A stretch of 64,000 nt of DNA, from positions 682,001 through 746,000 of the forward strand of contig NZ_RAPZ01000011.1 of the NCBI RefSeq assembly GCF_003610375.1. Direction: 5' to 3'. A model generated the notes under the pieces. It ran no database searches and was not told the DNA's origin. It was given only the letters and a program-made list of their open reading frames with translations. Each line of letters starts with the position of its first letter. The first letter of the stretch is position 1. Shown here one piece after another: positions 8,254 to 17,471 of the stretch. A program made the translations under genes and the position numbers. This DNA comes from Sphingomonas sp. PP-CC-1A-547. Lineage in GTDB: Bacteria > Pseudomonadota > Alphaproteobacteria > Sphingomonadales > Sphingomonadaceae.

Positions 8254-9753
8254 TCAACGAGCGGCGATCGTCTGGCGAGCGGTGCGCGCCTCGATCTTGG
8301 AAGCGAGGGTGCCGTCCCAGTTATAAGGGTCGGCGCGGAAGTTCATCTGGCCGTTGCCGCTAGCAAACGCGGTCCAGTAGAGCAGATACACCGACACAGG
8401 CTTGGTCAGGCGAGCACGGACCGTGTCACCCTTGGCGACCGCGGCGTCGACCATCTCGGGCGTCCAGGATGGATCACCCTTGAGCAGCAGGTCTGCGAGT
8501 TCCGCAGGCTTTTCAAGGCGAACGCAGCCGTGGCTCGCAAGCCGGCTGAAGCTCGCGAACTTCGCACGGCTCGGTGTATCGTGGAGATAGACCGAATAGT
8601 CGTTGGCGAAATCGAACTTGAACCGGCCCAGCGCGCTCTGGTCGCCGGCCTGCTGCTGAAGCCGCGTGCCGTCGATCACCTTGATGCCGTTGCGCTTGAA
8701 ATAGCCCGGGTTGGCCTTCTCCTTCGGCCACAGCTCCTTGGTCGCGATCGACGTCGGCACGTTCCACGGCGGATTGATCACGATGCTGTGGATCGTCGAG
8801 GACAGCATCGGCGTCTCGTCGCCCGGACGCCCCGTCACTGCGCGCATCGACTGCACCGGCGTATCGCCGTCGAACACCGTCAGCACGGCAGCGGCGATGT
8901 TCACCTGGATACGGTCGCGCGGCAGGTCCTGCGGAAGCCAGCGCCAGCGCTCCATGTTCGCCATGATCTGACGGACGCGGTCGGTTGCCGACACGTTCAG
9001 CGCCGCCAGCGTCTGCGTCGAGACGATGCCGCTCGGGTTGAGCCCGTAGCGACGCTGCGCGCGACGGACTGCGTCGACTAGCGCGGAGTCGAACTTGTCG
9101 CCGCTAGTCGAGACATCCTTGTCCTCGGCAGCGAGACGTTTCCGCAGGGCGACCACGCGTGAGCCGCTGGCACCGATCGTGAAGTCGGGGCCGGATGCGA
9201 GCGGCGACCAGCCACCGGCAGCGGCGATCGAGCGATAATTCTGGAGGCCCTTACGCAAGCCGTCATAACCCGCATAGGGCGGCGGCAGCGATGCGAACCA
9301 CGCCGCGATCCGATCGAGACGGACCGCATCGGCGAACGCCGGGGTCGGATCGTATGCGGGCGGACGCAGGCCCCAATCCTTCTGGAAATCGGCACCGCTG
9401 AGACGGCCCGCATGTACCGCGCGCGCATGGTCTAGTGCGGCGCGGACGAGTTCGTCCTTGCTCGGCGCGTTGGTCGACGCCGTAGCGGCAGATTTCAGGC
9501 CCTGCGCGACGATGTCGCCGTTGAGGAGCCTGTCAAGCAGCGCGGCCTGCGTGTCGCTCAGCGGCGGCACTGTGATGACCGGCGGCGCCAACGTCGTGGT
9601 CGGCATTGCAGAAGGCACCGTCGGTACGACCGGAGGCGGCGTAACCTGTTGTGCGAACAGGGGAGTCGCCATCAGCATCGGGGTCGCGACGATCGCAATC
9701 GCCGACCGGATCGCACCGTTCTTCACTCGTCTATCGTCGAAACCGCGCACCAT
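8254..9753 (-). CDS. L,D-transpeptidase, YcbB/LdtD type
   Basis: The 499-residue protein has a signal peptide (cleavage near LFAQQ, residues 31-35), a Pro-rich linker, a peptidoglycan-binding helical region (about 170-260, GASGSRVVALRKRLA and AVRRAQRRYGLNPSG), and a YkuD catalytic domain (about 290-450). The active-site motif SHGCVR is present, with His408 and Cys410. YcbB-type enzymes make 3-3 (mDap-mDap) cross-links in the periplasm and give tolerance to beta-lactams. Length and domain order match the family. A small lipoprotein gene follows after 11 bases in the same direction. Confidence 0.93.
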   Translation of the reverse strand: MVRGFDDRRVKNGAIRSAIAIVATPMLMATPLFAQQVTPPPVVPTVPSAMPTTTLAPPVITVPPLSDTQAALLDRLLNGDIVAQGLKSAATASTNAPSKDELVRAALDHARAVHAGRLSGADFQKDWGLRPPAYDPTPAFADAVRLDRIAAWFASLPPPYAGYDGLRKGLQNYRSIAAAGGWSPLASGPDFTIGASGSRVVALRKRLAAEDKDVSTSGDKFDSALVDAVRRAQRRYGLNPSGIVSTQTLAALNVSATDRVRQIMANMERWRWLPQDLPRDRIQVNIAAAVLTVFDGDTPVQSMRAVTGRPGDETPMLSSTIHSIVINPPWNVPTSIATKELWPKEKANPGYFKRNGIKVIDGTRLQQQAGDQSALGRFKFDFANDYSVYLHDTPSRAKFASFSRLASHGCVRLEKPAELADLLLKGDPSWTPEMVDAAVAKGDTVRARLTKPVSVYLLYWTAFASGNGQMNFRADPYNWDGTLASKIEARTARQTIAAR

Positions 9754-9858
9754 AACCGTCCTGTCTTGCCGTATCTCGTCGATGCTTTCGCACGACGCGC
9801 CCCTCCCTTAGCTGAACCGGACTCGCTAAGCATCGTCAAACGGGCCGAATTCGTCGGA

Positions 9859-10674
9859 TCAGGCGAGAGTTTCGGAATTCGCCTGCCGTGCAAGCACTTC
9901 GTAGGCCATCACGGCCGTCGCGACGGCGGCGTTGAGGCTGTCGGCCTTGCCGAGCATCGGGATCTTGACGAGCACGTCGCACGCCTCGGCCATTTCGGGC
10001 GGCATGCCCTGCGCTTCGTTGCCGGTGAGCAGGAAGGTCGGGCCGGTATAGGTGGCCGCCCGGTAATCGGTGTCGGTATCGAGGCTGAGTCCGACGAGCT
10101 GGCCGGGGCCGGTGCGCAGCCAGGCGTGGAACAACTCCCACTCGGTTTTCACGACGGGGATCGTGAACAGCGCGCCCATGCTCGCGCGGACCGCCTCGAC
10201 CGAGAACGGATCGACCGACTCACCGATCAGGATCAGCCCGCCCGCGCCGACCGCATCGCCGGTGCGCAGGATCGTGCCGAGATTGCCCGGATCGCGCAAC
10301 CGTTCGGCGACCAGCCAGATGCCCGACGTCGTGCGATCGAGGTCTTCGAGCGTCGCGTCGAACTCGTCGAATACGCCGACGACCGCTTGCGGGTTGTCCT
10401 TGCCCGACAGCTTCGAGAGGATGTCCGGCGTGGTCTGGATCGAATCACCGCCGGCATCCTCGACGTCCATCGACAGCGCGTGGACGAGCGGGTGGTTCGC
10501 GCTGGCCGCGGCGTAGAACAGCGTGCGGGGCAGGCGGCCGGTCTCGCGCGCTTCGGTCAGTATGCGCAGGCCCTCGGCAAGGAATTGCCTGGCCGCACGC
10601 CGATGCCGCTTGTCGCGCAGATCGCGGACGTACTTGATCAGCGGGTTCGAAAAGGCGGTTATCTCGCGGGGCAT
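9859..10674 (-). CDS. TrmH/SpoU family RNA 2'-O-methyltransferase
   Basis: The 271-residue product has an N-terminal substrate-binding domain (about residues 1-100) and a SPOUT domain with all three motifs: ERLRDPGNLGTILRTGDA (motif 1, with the catalytic Arg), FLLTGNEAQGM (motif 2) and IPMLGKADSLNAAVATAVMAYE (motif 3, first residues IPMLGKADSLN). The fold uses SAM to methylate a ribose 2'-OH in rRNA or tRNA. The domain order resembles RlmB-like and 'RNA methyltransferase, TrmH family' proteins; the exact target base is not deducible. It is separated from ptsH by a REP-like palindrome pair. Confidence 0.9.
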   Translation of the reverse strand: MPREITAFSNPLIKYVRDLRDKRHRRAARQFLAEGLRILTEARETGRLPRTLFYAAASANHPLVHALSMDVEDAGGDSIQTTPDILSKLSGKDNPQAVVGVFDEFDATLEDLDRTTSGIWLVAERLRDPGNLGTILRTGDAVGAGGLILIGESVDPFSVEAVRASMGALFTIPVVKTEWELFHAWLRTGPGQLVGLSLDTDTDYRAATYTGPTFLLTGNEAQGMPPEMAEACDVLVKIPMLGKADSLNAAVATAVMAYEVLARQANSETLA

Positions 10675-10683
10675 TCTTGTCCT

Positions 10684-10790
10684 CCCCTCCCGTATGCGGG
10701 AGGGGCCGGGGGTGGGCTCCCGGCCTCAGCAAATGATTCGATTATGGTGAGCGCGCGCCCACCCCCAACCCCTCCCGCCTGCGGGAGGGG
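10684..10790. repeat. GC-rich palindrome pair, family B
   Basis: Two inverted arms (10684-10716 and 10758-10790) share CCCCTCCC-hairpin-GGGAGGGG followed by (C/T)CGGGGGTGGG-like sequence. The pair spans most of the gap between ptsH and the TrmH-family gene. Similar units recur at 20031, 20394 and 22238, always between genes. Confidence 0.8.
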
Positions 10791-10800
10791 AGTAAGAAGG

Positions 10801-11076
10801 TCAATCCTCGCCGAACTTCGCTTCGACCAGTTCGGCGAGCGCCGCCACAGTCTGCTCTGCCCCATCGCCGCTCGCGCTGATCGTGATCGCGTCGCCCATC
10901 GCCGCGCCGAGCATCATCAGTCCCATGATCGAGGTGCCGGTGACGTGATCCGACCCGTCCTTGGTCACGCTGACCTCGACCGGATGCGACGACGCAAGAG
11001 TCACGAACTTCGCACTCGCGCGTGCGTGGAGCCCGCGGCGGTTGGTGATCTGGACCGTGCGGGAGACCTCGCTCAC
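10801..11076 (-). CDS. ptsH: HPr phosphocarrier protein
   Basis: The 91-residue product is a full HPr: the active-site His17 sits in NRRGLHARASAKF and the regulatory Ser49 in GTSIMGLMML. In this family His is phosphorylated by enzyme I (EI) and passed to EIIA; Ser is the target of HPr kinase. The start is GTG, overlapping the stop of the EIIA gene by 4 bases (GTGA), so the two are translationally coupled. No EI (ptsP or ptsI) and no sugar EIIB/EIIC gene lies in the window, so this HPr probably works in regulation rather than uptake. Confidence 0.94.
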   Translation of the reverse strand: MSEVSRTVQITNRRGLHARASAKFVTLASSHPVEVSVTKDGSDHVTGTSIMGLMMLGAAMGDAITISASGDGAEQTVAALAELVEAKFGED

Positions 11077-11480
11077 GCCGCAGCCTCGCCGAGAACCTCG
11101 GAGGCTACCGAAATATATTTGCGCCCGGCCTCACGCGCCGCAGCAACCGCCGCAACGACGGTCATCGACTTGCGCGCCGAGCCGAGCCGGATCAGCATCG
11201 GCAGGTTCATCCCCGCGATCACTTCGATCCGCCCGCGCTCCATGAGCGAGATGGCAAGATTGGACGGGGTGCCGCCGAACAGGTCGGTCAGCACGATCAC
11301 GCCGCGCCCGACATCTACCGCCTGGATGGCGGCGGCGATATCCGCGCGGCGCTCCTCCATGTCGTCGTCGGGACCGATCGCGATCGGCGCGACGCGTTCC
11401 TGCGGGCCGACGACGTGGATCATCGCGCGAACGAATTCCTCGGCCAGTCGACCGTGTGTTACCAGAACAAGGCCGATCAT
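11073..11480 (-). CDS. PTS EIIA component, mannose (ManX-like) family
   Basis: The 135-residue protein matches the EIIA-Man fold: N-terminal LVLVTHGRLAEEF with the phospho-acceptor His9, the block VIVLTDLFGGTPSNLA, and GMNLPMLIRL. It should take phosphate from HPr. Stand-alone EIIA-Man proteins encoded beside HprK and ChvG/I occur widely in Alphaproteobacteria and act as regulators of metabolism, not as part of a mannose transporter. It lies 15 bases after rapZ and overlaps ptsH by 4 bases. Confidence 0.92.
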   Translation of the reverse strand: MIGLVLVTHGRLAEEFVRAMIHVVGPQERVAPIAIGPDDDMEERRADIAAAIQAVDVGRGVIVLTDLFGGTPSNLAISLMERGRIEVIAGMNLPMLIRLGSARKSMTVVAAVAAAREAGRKYISVASEVLGEAAA

Positions 11481-11495
11481 GTCAGCGTTTCATAC

Positions 11496-12410
11496 TCATA
11501 AGACGACCGGTGATCCTTCGAGCGCATCTTGTGGAGCGGCCCCCAGGTCGCGGTGTGCGATACTGGGCGAAAATCCCGCGTCGCGCAACCGTCGCGCCAC
11601 CCGGTCGGCGACGTGGACCGACCGGTGTCTCCCTCCGGTACACCCGAACGCGACGGTGACATACGACTTGCCTTCCGCCCTGTAGCGCGGAAGCAGCAGC
11701 ATCAGCAGCTCTTCGATCCGACTCACCGCGTCTTCGTAGGCGGGATCGTCCATGATGTAGGCGGACACGTCGGCGTCGAGCCCGGTGCCGGGGCGCAACT
11801 CCGGGTCCCAGTGCGGATTGCGGAGGAAGCGCATGTCGAACACTAGGTCGGCGTTGCGGGGCAGGCCGCGGGCGAAACCGAACGAGCGGATCGACAGCGT
11901 CGGCGCGCCGAGTTCCCCGCCCGCAAAGCTCGCGCGGATCTGTTGCGCGAGTTCGTTGGCGGCCATGTCGGTCGTATCGATCAGCCGGTTCGCCCAATCG
12001 CGAAGCGGCGCCAGCAATTCGCGTTCGCGGCTGATACCGTCGTTTGCGGGACGGTCCAGCGCGAGCGGGTGGCGACGGCGAGTCTCGGAGTAGCGGCGTT
12101 CGAGTTCGGCGCCCGAGCAATCGAGGAACAGCATTCCGACCTCGAGCCCATGACGGTCGCGGAGATCGCGGATGCGGCCGACGATCCGTTCGGGATCGAA
12201 ATCGCGAGTCCGCGCGCCGATACCGATCGCGAGCGGCTGCGAGTCGTTGGTCGATCCTTCGGGGAGCGGTGCGTCGAGTAGGCGGTCGAGCAGCAACAGC
12301 GGGAGGTTGTCGACCACTTCCCAGCCGAGATCCTCCAGCGTCTTGAGGACGGTGGACTTGCCCGCCCCGGACATGCCGGTGACGAGAAGGATGTCCTTGG
12401 GACGCGTCAT
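11496..12410 (-). CDS. rapZ: RNase adapter protein RapZ (YvcJ/YhbJ family)
   Basis: The 304-residue product has an N-terminal P-loop (VTGMSGAGKST, about residues 10-20) and the C-terminal signature VAFGCTGGRHRSVHVADRVA. In enterobacteria RapZ binds nucleotides and glucosamine-6-phosphate and guides RNase E to the GlmZ sRNA; in other bacteria the ligand and target are less clear. Length is typical. Its ATG overlaps the hprK stop by 4 bases, keeping it within the HprK-EIIA-HPr chain, a common arrangement in Alphaproteobacteria. Confidence 0.93.
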   Translation of the reverse strand: MTRPKDILLVTGMSGAGKSTVLKTLEDLGWEVVDNLPLLLLDRLLDAPLPEGSTNDSQPLAIGIGARTRDFDPERIVGRIRDLRDRHGLEVGMLFLDCSGAELERRYSETRRRHPLALDRPANDGISRERELLAPLRDWANRLIDTTDMAANELAQQIRASFAGGELGAPTLSIRSFGFARGLPRNADLVFDMRFLRNPHWDPELRPGTGLDADVSAYIMDDPAYEDAVSRIEELLMLLLPRYRAEGKSYVTVAFGCTGGRHRSVHVADRVARRLRDAGFSPSIAHRDLGAAPQDALEGSPVVL

Positions 12411-12838
12411 TCTATGGGCTCCGGATTACGCAATGCGAGTTCGACCTTGATCGGGGCGGAGGCTTCGAAGGGATCGACCGCGAACTGGCGGACGTCGATT
12501 CCGGCGATTTGCCGCACGCGGCGTTCGGGCATCCGTTCGATCGCGCCACCGAGGCGGACGAGCAGGGCGACCGGTACGTCCTCTACATAGGGCATGGCAA
12601 GGAGGCCAATCCCGCGGACTTCGATCCGTCCGGCGATCGTCGTCGGTGCACGCGCGAGCAAGGTTGCGCCCGCGCGCACGACGAGCGTCTGGTCGTCACT
12701 GACGAGGATCGCGCCACGATCGATCAGGCGCAGCGCGAGGTCGGACTTGCCCGATCCCGACGCGCCCTCGATCATTACGGCCATGCCGTCGATGGCGACC
12801 GTGGTGGCGTGGAGCCTGTCGGAGGAGGGGACGACCAC
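12407..12838 (-). CDS. hprK: HPr kinase/phosphorylase, short C-terminal-only form
   Basis: The 143-residue protein holds the kinase domain only: P-loop EGASGSGKSD (residues 24-33), LVSDDQTLV in place of the usual LVADD block, and the EVRGIGLLAM signature. The N-terminal domain present in Firmicutes HprK (about 130 residues) is absent, as is usual in Alphaproteobacteria. The enzyme should phosphorylate and dephosphorylate HPr on Ser. The start is GTG at 12838, 9 bases after chvG, and the end overlaps rapZ. Its position links the two-component system to the PTS proteins. Confidence 0.9.
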   Translation of the reverse strand: MVVPSSDRLHATTVAIDGMAVMIEGASGSGKSDLALRLIDRGAILVSDDQTLVVRAGATLLARAPTTIAGRIEVRGIGLLAMPYVEDVPVALLVRLGGAIERMPERRVRQIAGIDVRQFAVDPFEASAPIKVELALRNPEPIE

Positions 12839-12847
12839 GAGGCGTCC

Positions 12848-14431
12848 TTACTCCGGCAATTCGGCGAGGGGTAGCTTTACGACGAAGCGCGCGCCATCGA
12901 GCCGGTCCTCGCGCGATTCGACGAAGATCGCCCCTTGGTGGCCGTCGACGATCGTGCGGGCGATCGCGAGGCCTAGCCCGGAATGCTGGCCGAACGTCTC
13001 GCTGTCGGGGCGGACCGAGTGGAAGCGCTTGAACACGTCCTCGCGCGCCTCCTCGGGAACGCCAGGACCTTCGTCCTCCACACGGATGACGAGGTCTTCA
13101 CCCTCGCGGATGGCCGAAATCGCGATCAAGCCGGCGTCGGGCGAAAAGGAGAGTGCGTTGTCGATCAGGTTCTCGAACACGCGTTCGAGGCGCGCGCCTT
13201 CACCGAGTATGATCGCACGATCGTCTGGGTTGCGATCGAACCGGAGCCGGATGCCGCGCTCGACCCCGCGGGCTTCACGTTGTGCGACCAGCCCGTCGAT
13301 CATCGCGGCGATGTCGACGGGTTCGAACTTGGCGCGGCTGAGCTGCGCGTCGAGTCGCGAGGCTTCGGAGATGTCCGAGAGCAGGCGGTCGAGCCGCCGG
13401 ACGTCGTCACGGACGATCGCGAGCAATTGGGCCTGGAGCGCCGGGTCCTTCACGCGCGACAACCCCTCCACCGCGGACCGGAGCGAGGCGAGGGGGTTCT
13501 TCATCTCGTGCGTAACGTCGGCGGCGAACGCCTCGGTCGCGTCGATGCGCGCCCTCAGCGCGAGACTCATGTCCGACAGCGCGCGCGCGAGCATGCCGAG
13601 TTCGTCGCGGCGGGAGGGGAGACGCGGCACGACGACTTCGCGCGCTCGGCCGAGGCGGACACGAACCGCCGCACGGGCAAGGCGGCGCAAGGGACGGACG
13701 ATCGTGCGGGCGAGGAACAGCGACAGCAGGACCGAGACGATCGACACCCCGAGCAGCACCATGCTGAGCCGGAACCGCTCGATCCGCACCGTCTTGGTAA
13801 TGTCCCGCGCATTGACCGTGGTCATCACGACTCCGCCAGCGCGGAGCGGTGCGGCCGCAGTCAACACGGGCGTGCGGTCAGGCGCGCGCCAGACTGTCGT
13901 GGATACGGCGCTGCGTCCGCGGACTGCGGCCACGTCGGGCCATTGCTGCGTACCGCTGCGCTCGCGGTACAGCGGCGGGCGCGGCGCCATCACGATCACG
14001 TCGATCGATGCGTCGAGAAACCGGGCGATCGTCTGGTCCCAGTCTTCCTTGTCGGGGTCCATCAGCACGAAGTTGCGCAGGCCCAGCGCGCGGCTATCGG
14101 CGATCGTCCGCCCGCCCGCATCGAACAACCGGATCCGCGACCCCGTATCGCGCGCAAGCCGGAGCACCAGCGGATCGCGCAACGCCGGGTCGACCGCAGC
14201 GATCGCCTCGCCGATCAGCCGCGCTTCACGCGCGGTCTGTGCAACGCGGTTGTCGACGACGCGGCTGCGGTACGAGTCGAGATAGAAGAACCCGCCCGCG
14301 AGCAGCAGCAACGCGAAGATGTTGACGGCCAGGATACGCCGGGTGAGTGAGATCTGTCCCGACCACCGCAGCGTGAGATCGCGGCCGTCGACGCCCAACT
14401 CATTCCTCAGAAAATCGATACCCGGCACCAT
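12848..14431 (-). CDS. chvG: Sensor histidine kinase ChvG
   Basis: The 527-residue sensor has two membrane segments (about residues 31-52 and 240-262) around a periplasmic domain of about 190 residues, then a HAMP region ([16 protein letters not shown]), the H-box [13 protein letters not shown] with phospho-acceptor His308, and ATPase motifs [20 protein letters not shown] and [13 protein letters not shown]. ChvG (ExoS in rhizobia) senses acid or envelope stress and controls ChvI. It overlaps the end of the response regulator gene by 32 bases and is followed by hprK, the standard alphaproteobacterial order, which supports the specific name. Confidence 0.9.
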   Translation of the reverse strand: MVPGIDFLRNELGVDGRDLTLRWSGQISLTRRILAVNIFALLLLAGGFFYLDSYRSRVVDNRVAQTAREARLIGEAIAAVDPALRDPLVLRLARDTGSRIRLFDAGGRTIADSRALGLRNFVLMDPDKEDWDQTIARFLDASIDVIVMAPRPPLYRERSGTQQWPDVAAVRGRSAVSTTVWRAPDRTPVLTAAAPLRAGGVVMTTVNARDITKTVRIERFRLSMVLLGVSIVSVLLSLFLARTIVRPLRRLARAAVRVRLGRAREVVVPRLPSRRDELGMLARALSDMSLALRARIDATEAFAADVTHEMKNPLASLRSAVEGLSRVKDPALQAQLLAIVRDDVRRLDRLLSDISEASRLDAQLSRAKFEPVDIAAMIDGLVAQREARGVERGIRLRFDRNPDDRAIILGEGARLERVFENLIDNALSFSPDAGLIAISAIREGEDLVIRVEDEGPGVPEEAREDVFKRFHSVRPDSETFGQHSGLGLAIARTIVDGHQGAIFVESREDRLDGARFVVKLPLAELPE

Positions 14432-15107
14432 ATAATGTCTCGATAGCGTCGAAGGCTGGGTCGACCTGCCGGAACTTGCGGCGGAGTCGTTTTATGTGGC
14501 TGTCGATGGTCCGGTCATCGACGTAGATATCATCCTGATACGCGGCATCCATCAGCTGGTTGCGCGTCTTGACGATGCCGGGCCGCTGCGCGAGCGTCTC
14601 GAGGATCATGAACTCGGTAACGGTCAGCGTCACCGGCTCGCCTCCCCATAATGTCCGGTGCCGCGCCGGATCCATGCTGAGACGCCCGCGATCGAGGGGC
14701 CCTGCCGCTTCCGCCTCGGTCTCGGTGCCCGGCGATTGTGTCAGCTCGGTCCGCCGCAGGATCGCGCGGATGCGGGCGATCAGCAGGCGCTGCGAGAACG
14801 GCTTGGCGATATAGTCGTCCGCCCCCATCGCGAGCCCGAGCGCCTCATCGAGTTCGTCGTCCTTGCTGGTCAGGAAGATCACCGGGATCTGGCTCTTCTC
14901 GCGCAACCTGCGGAGCAGTTCGAGCCCGTCCATCCGCGGCATCTTGATGTCGAACACCGCGAGATCGGGCGGGTTGTCGGTCAGCGCCTTCAGCGCGGTC
15001 TCGCCGTCCGAATAGACGCGCGTGACGAAGCCCTCGGTCTGCAGCGCGATCGACACGGAGGTCAGGATGTTGCGGTCGTCGTCGACCAGCGCGATCGTTG
15101 CCGTCAT
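14400..15107 (-). CDS. chvI: Response regulator ChvI
   Basis: The 235-residue OmpR-type regulator has a receiver domain with acidic pocket VDDD (residues 8-11) and phospho-acceptor Asp53 ([12 protein letters not shown]), Lys in the KPFS motif, then a winged-helix DNA-binding domain (about 135-235) with [12 protein letters not shown] and [16 protein letters not shown]. In rhizobia the pair controls exopolysaccharide, acid and envelope responses. ATG 15107 gives the family-typical N-terminus; in-frame codons upstream to 15164 look untranslated. It is divergent from pckA, with a shared 179-base upstream region. Confidence 0.92.
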   Translation of the reverse strand: MTATIALVDDDRNILTSVSIALQTEGFVTRVYSDGETALKALTDNPPDLAVFDIKMPRMDGLELLRRLREKSQIPVIFLTSKDDELDEALGLAMGADDYIAKPFSQRLLIARIRAILRRTELTQSPGTETEAEAAGPLDRGRLSMDPARHRTLWGGEPVTLTVTEFMILETLAQRPGIVKTRNQLMDAAYQDDIYVDDRTIDSHIKRLRRKFRQVDPAFDAIETLYGAGYRFSEE

Positions 15108-15286
15108 CTGGGAAGCTTTGCCTCGGTCGTTGGCGTGTCGGCGTAGGGCAAAGCGCGGCGGCACTCAACTAGAGCCGTATCGGAACGGCGCTGCAGTTCA
15201 GTGGATTTGACCGGTGGAAAACTGCCCCGTACAGCCGGCCGCAACGACATACATACGTATGCGATAAAACTTAGGAGAGAGAGCCC
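15108..15286. promoter_or_regulatory. Divergent chvI-pckA control region
   Basis: This 179-base gap must hold promoters for chvI (minus) and pckA (plus). The pckA side ends with AAACTTAGGAGAGAGAGCCC before its GTG, a strong ribosome site. An AT-rich stretch with tandem short repeats (ACATACATACGTATGCGATA, 15247-15266) lies just upstream and could hold a promoter or operator. No regulator site can be named. Confidence 0.4.
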
Positions 15287-16897
15287 GTGTCGAGCGAGCG
15301 TATTCCGGCCGTCGGCCTATCCGCGCAGGGGATCGAAACCCGCGCCAATCTACACTGGAACCTGGTCACCGCGCAGCTCGTCGAGGCGGCGCTGGAGCGG
15401 GGCGAGGGGACGCTGTCCGCGGACGGCCCACTGGTGGTCGAGACGGGCGCGCATACCGGTCGTTCGGCGCAGGACAAGTTCATCGTCCGCGATGCCGAGA
15501 CGGACACGACGGTCTGGTGGGGCAAGAGCAACAAGGCGATGGAGCCTGCGCATTTCGCCGCGTTGAAGGAGGATTTCTTCGCGGCGCTCGCCGCCAGGGA
15601 CGAGCTGTTCGTGCAGGATCTGTACGGCGGCTCGCAGGCCGATCACCGCGTGAATGTGCGGGTGGTCACCGAACTGGCATGGCATAACCTGTTCATCCGG
15701 ACGATGCTGGTGCGGCCCGAAGAGGGTGCGCTCAAGGACTTCGTCGCGGACTACACGATCGTCGACCTGCCGAGCTTCCGCGCCGATCCCGCGCGCCATG
15801 GCTGCCGCAGCAAAACGGTGATCGCGGTGAACTTCACCGACAAGCTGATCCTGATCGGTGGCACGAAGTACGCGGGCGAGATGAAGAAGTCGGTGTTCGG
15901 CCTGCTCAACTACCTGCTGCCGCCGACCGGGGTGATGCCGATGCATTGCTCGGCGAACATGGGCGCGAACGGCGACACCGCGGTGTTCTTCGGCCTGTCG
16001 GGCACCGGCAAGACGACGCTGTCGGCCGACGCGAGCCGGACGCTAATCGGTGATGACGAGCATGGCTGGTCGGATACCGCCGTCTTCAATTTCGAGGGCG
16101 GATGCTACGCCAAGATGATCCGCCTTTCCGCCGACGCCGAGCCGGAGATCTTCGCGACCACGAAGCGCTTCGGCACGGTGCTGGAGAACGTCGTGATGGA
16201 CCCGGCGACGCGGTTGCTCGACCTCGACGACCATACGCTGGCTGAGAACAGCCGCGGGGCGTACCCGATCGACTTCATCCCGAACGCGTCCGCCGAGAAC
16301 ATGGGGCCGGTACCGCGCAACATCGTGATGCTGACCGCGGACGCATACGGCGTGCTGCCACCGATCGCCAAGCTCACGCCCGACCAGGCGATGTACCATT
16401 TCCTCTCGGGCTACACCGCGCGTGTCGCCGGGACCGAGATCGGCGTGACCGAGCCCGATGCGACCTTCTCGACGTGCTTCGGCGCACCGTTCATGCCGCG
16501 TCATCCTTCGGTGTACGGCAACCTGCTGAAGGAGCGGATCGCGAAGGGTGGAGTCGATTGCTGGTTGGTCAACACCGGCTGGACCGGCGGCAAATACGGC
16601 GTCGGCAACCGCATGCCGATCAAGGCGACGCGGGCGCTGCTGAACGCGGCGCTCGACGGCAGCCTTAACGATGCCGAATTCCGGACCGATCCGAACTTCG
16701 GGTTCCAGGTACCGGTGAGCGTGCCGGGCGTCGACAGCGCGATCCTCGACCCGCGGACGACCTGGGCGGACAAGGACGCCTACGACGCGACTGCCGCCAA
16801 GCTGGTCGACTTGTTCGTGGAGAACTTCGCGCAGTTCGCCGAGCATGTCGACGAAGGGGTGAGGCAGGCTGCGCCCAAGGTGCGGGAGGCGGCCTAA
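15287..16897 (+). CDS. pckA: Phosphoenolpyruvate carboxykinase (ATP)
   Basis: PckA converts oxaloacetate and ATP to PEP, CO2 and ADP, the entry to gluconeogenesis. The 536-residue product has the kinase-1 P-loop GLSGTGKTT (residues 236-244), the kinase-2 region GDDEHGWSD, the substrate block [12 protein letters not shown] and the ATP-type feature NFEGGCYAK. The start is GTG, supported by an AGGAGAGAG ribosome site 7 bases upstream. Divergence from chvI and nearness to HPr/EIIA/HprK suggest joint control of carbon flow, as described for other Alphaproteobacteria. Confidence 0.97.
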   Translation: MSSERIPAVGLSAQGIETRANLHWNLVTAQLVEAALERGEGTLSADGPLVVETGAHTGRSAQDKFIVRDAETDTTVWWGKSNKAMEPAHFAALKEDFFAALAARDELFVQDLYGGSQADHRVNVRVVTELAWHNLFIRTMLVRPEEGALKDFVADYTIVDLPSFRADPARHGCRSKTVIAVNFTDKLILIGGTKYAGEMKKSVFGLLNYLLPPTGVMPMHCSANMGANGDTAVFFGLSGTGKTTLSADASRTLIGDDEHGWSDTAVFNFEGGCYAKMIRLSADAEPEIFATTKRFGTVLENVVMDPATRLLDLDDHTLAENSRGAYPIDFIPNASAENMGPVPRNIVMLTADAYGVLPPIAKLTPDQAMYHFLSGYTARVAGTEIGVTEPDATFSTCFGAPFMPRHPSVYGNLLKERIAKGGVDCWLVNTGWTGGKYGVGNRMPIKATRALLNAALDGSLNDAEFRTDPNFGFQVPVSVPGVDSAILDPRTTWADKDAYDATAAKLVDLFVENFAQFAEHVDEGVRQAAPKVREAA

Positions 16898-16904
16898 CTC
16901 TTAG

Positions 16905-17032
16905 TTCCTCTCCCTATAGGGGAGAGGAAGGGGCCCGCACGACGAAGTCGGGTGGGAAGGTGAGGGCACGTGATACGGCATGCCCTCACCCTCGCCGCTA
17001 CGCGGCTTCCCTCTCCCCTAAAAGGGAGAGGG
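16905..17032. repeat. GC-rich palindrome pair, family C
   Basis: Hairpins TCCTCTCCC...GGGAGAGGA type at 16905-16929 and CCCTCTCCCC...GGGAGAGGG at 17009-17032 bracket an inner inverted repeat (gagggca / tgccctc). The unit fills the gap between the convergent pckA and nfeD genes and is similar to 43191-43331. It could terminate both transcripts. Confidence 0.75.
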
Positions 17033-17033
17033 T

Positions 17034-17471
17034 TTAGAGAGGCTCCACCACCACCTCGCCATCGACAACCGCAGCAACGCGAACCCGCTCGCCAACCGCC
17101 GCATCCTCACCCCGAGCCGGCCAACTCCCGTCGCCCACCAGCACCCGGCCGCGCCCGCCAACCAACTCAGTCTCGACCACCACAACCTGACCCACCAGCC
17201 GAGCAGACCGATCGTTCAACATCGGATCCCCGCCCTCGACAGGGTAATCCCGGTACCAGCGCTTCCCGATCAGCACCGCAACCGCGCTCCAGACCCCGAA
17301 CGCCGCCAGTTGCGCCGCCACCGGCAAGTCCGGCAACACGAACACCGCCACCCCGGTCACCGCTGCCGCAATCGCGAGAAACACCAGGAACACGCCCGGC
17401 ACCACCAGTTCGGCGATCCCCAGCACCAGCGCCGCGATCAGCCAAGCGCCAGCCGCACCAATCGCGTCCAT
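17034..17471 (-). CDS. NfeD-like membrane protein
   Basis: The 145-residue protein has three close hydrophobic segments in its first 75 residues (AWLIAALVLGIAELVVPGVF, then FLAIAAAVTGVAVFVL and QLAAFGVWSAVAVLIG) and a C-terminal OB-fold (GQVVVVETELVGGRGRVLVGDGSWPARG), the short NfeD architecture. Such proteins pair with SPFH/slipin proteins in membrane microdomains. Its ATG overlaps the slipin stop (TGATG), so the two are co-translated. Confidence 0.88.
   Translation of the reverse strand: MDAIGAAGAWLIAALVLGIAELVVPGVFLVFLAIAAAVTGVAVFVLPDLPVAAQLAAFGVWSAVAVLIGKRWYRDYPVEGGDPMLNDRSARLVGQVVVVETELVGGRGRVLVGDGSWPARGEDAAVGERVRVAAVVDGEVVVEPL

Noticed and set aside
9649..11685. Long open frame (678 codons) on the plus strand opposite the TrmH-family, ptsH and EIIA genes
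   Set aside because: It lies antisense to real genes across their boundaries and has an Arg- and Ala-rich composition with no known motif, as expected from a high-GC sequence.
10801..12838. Sugar-uptake PTS operon
   Set aside because: Only HPr, EIIA-Man, RapZ and HprK are present; no EI, EIIB or EIIC is seen, so it is a regulatory set.
12594..14285. Ser/Arg-rich antisense frame over chvG and hprK
   Set aside because: Composition is that of a shadow frame and it spans two genuine genes.
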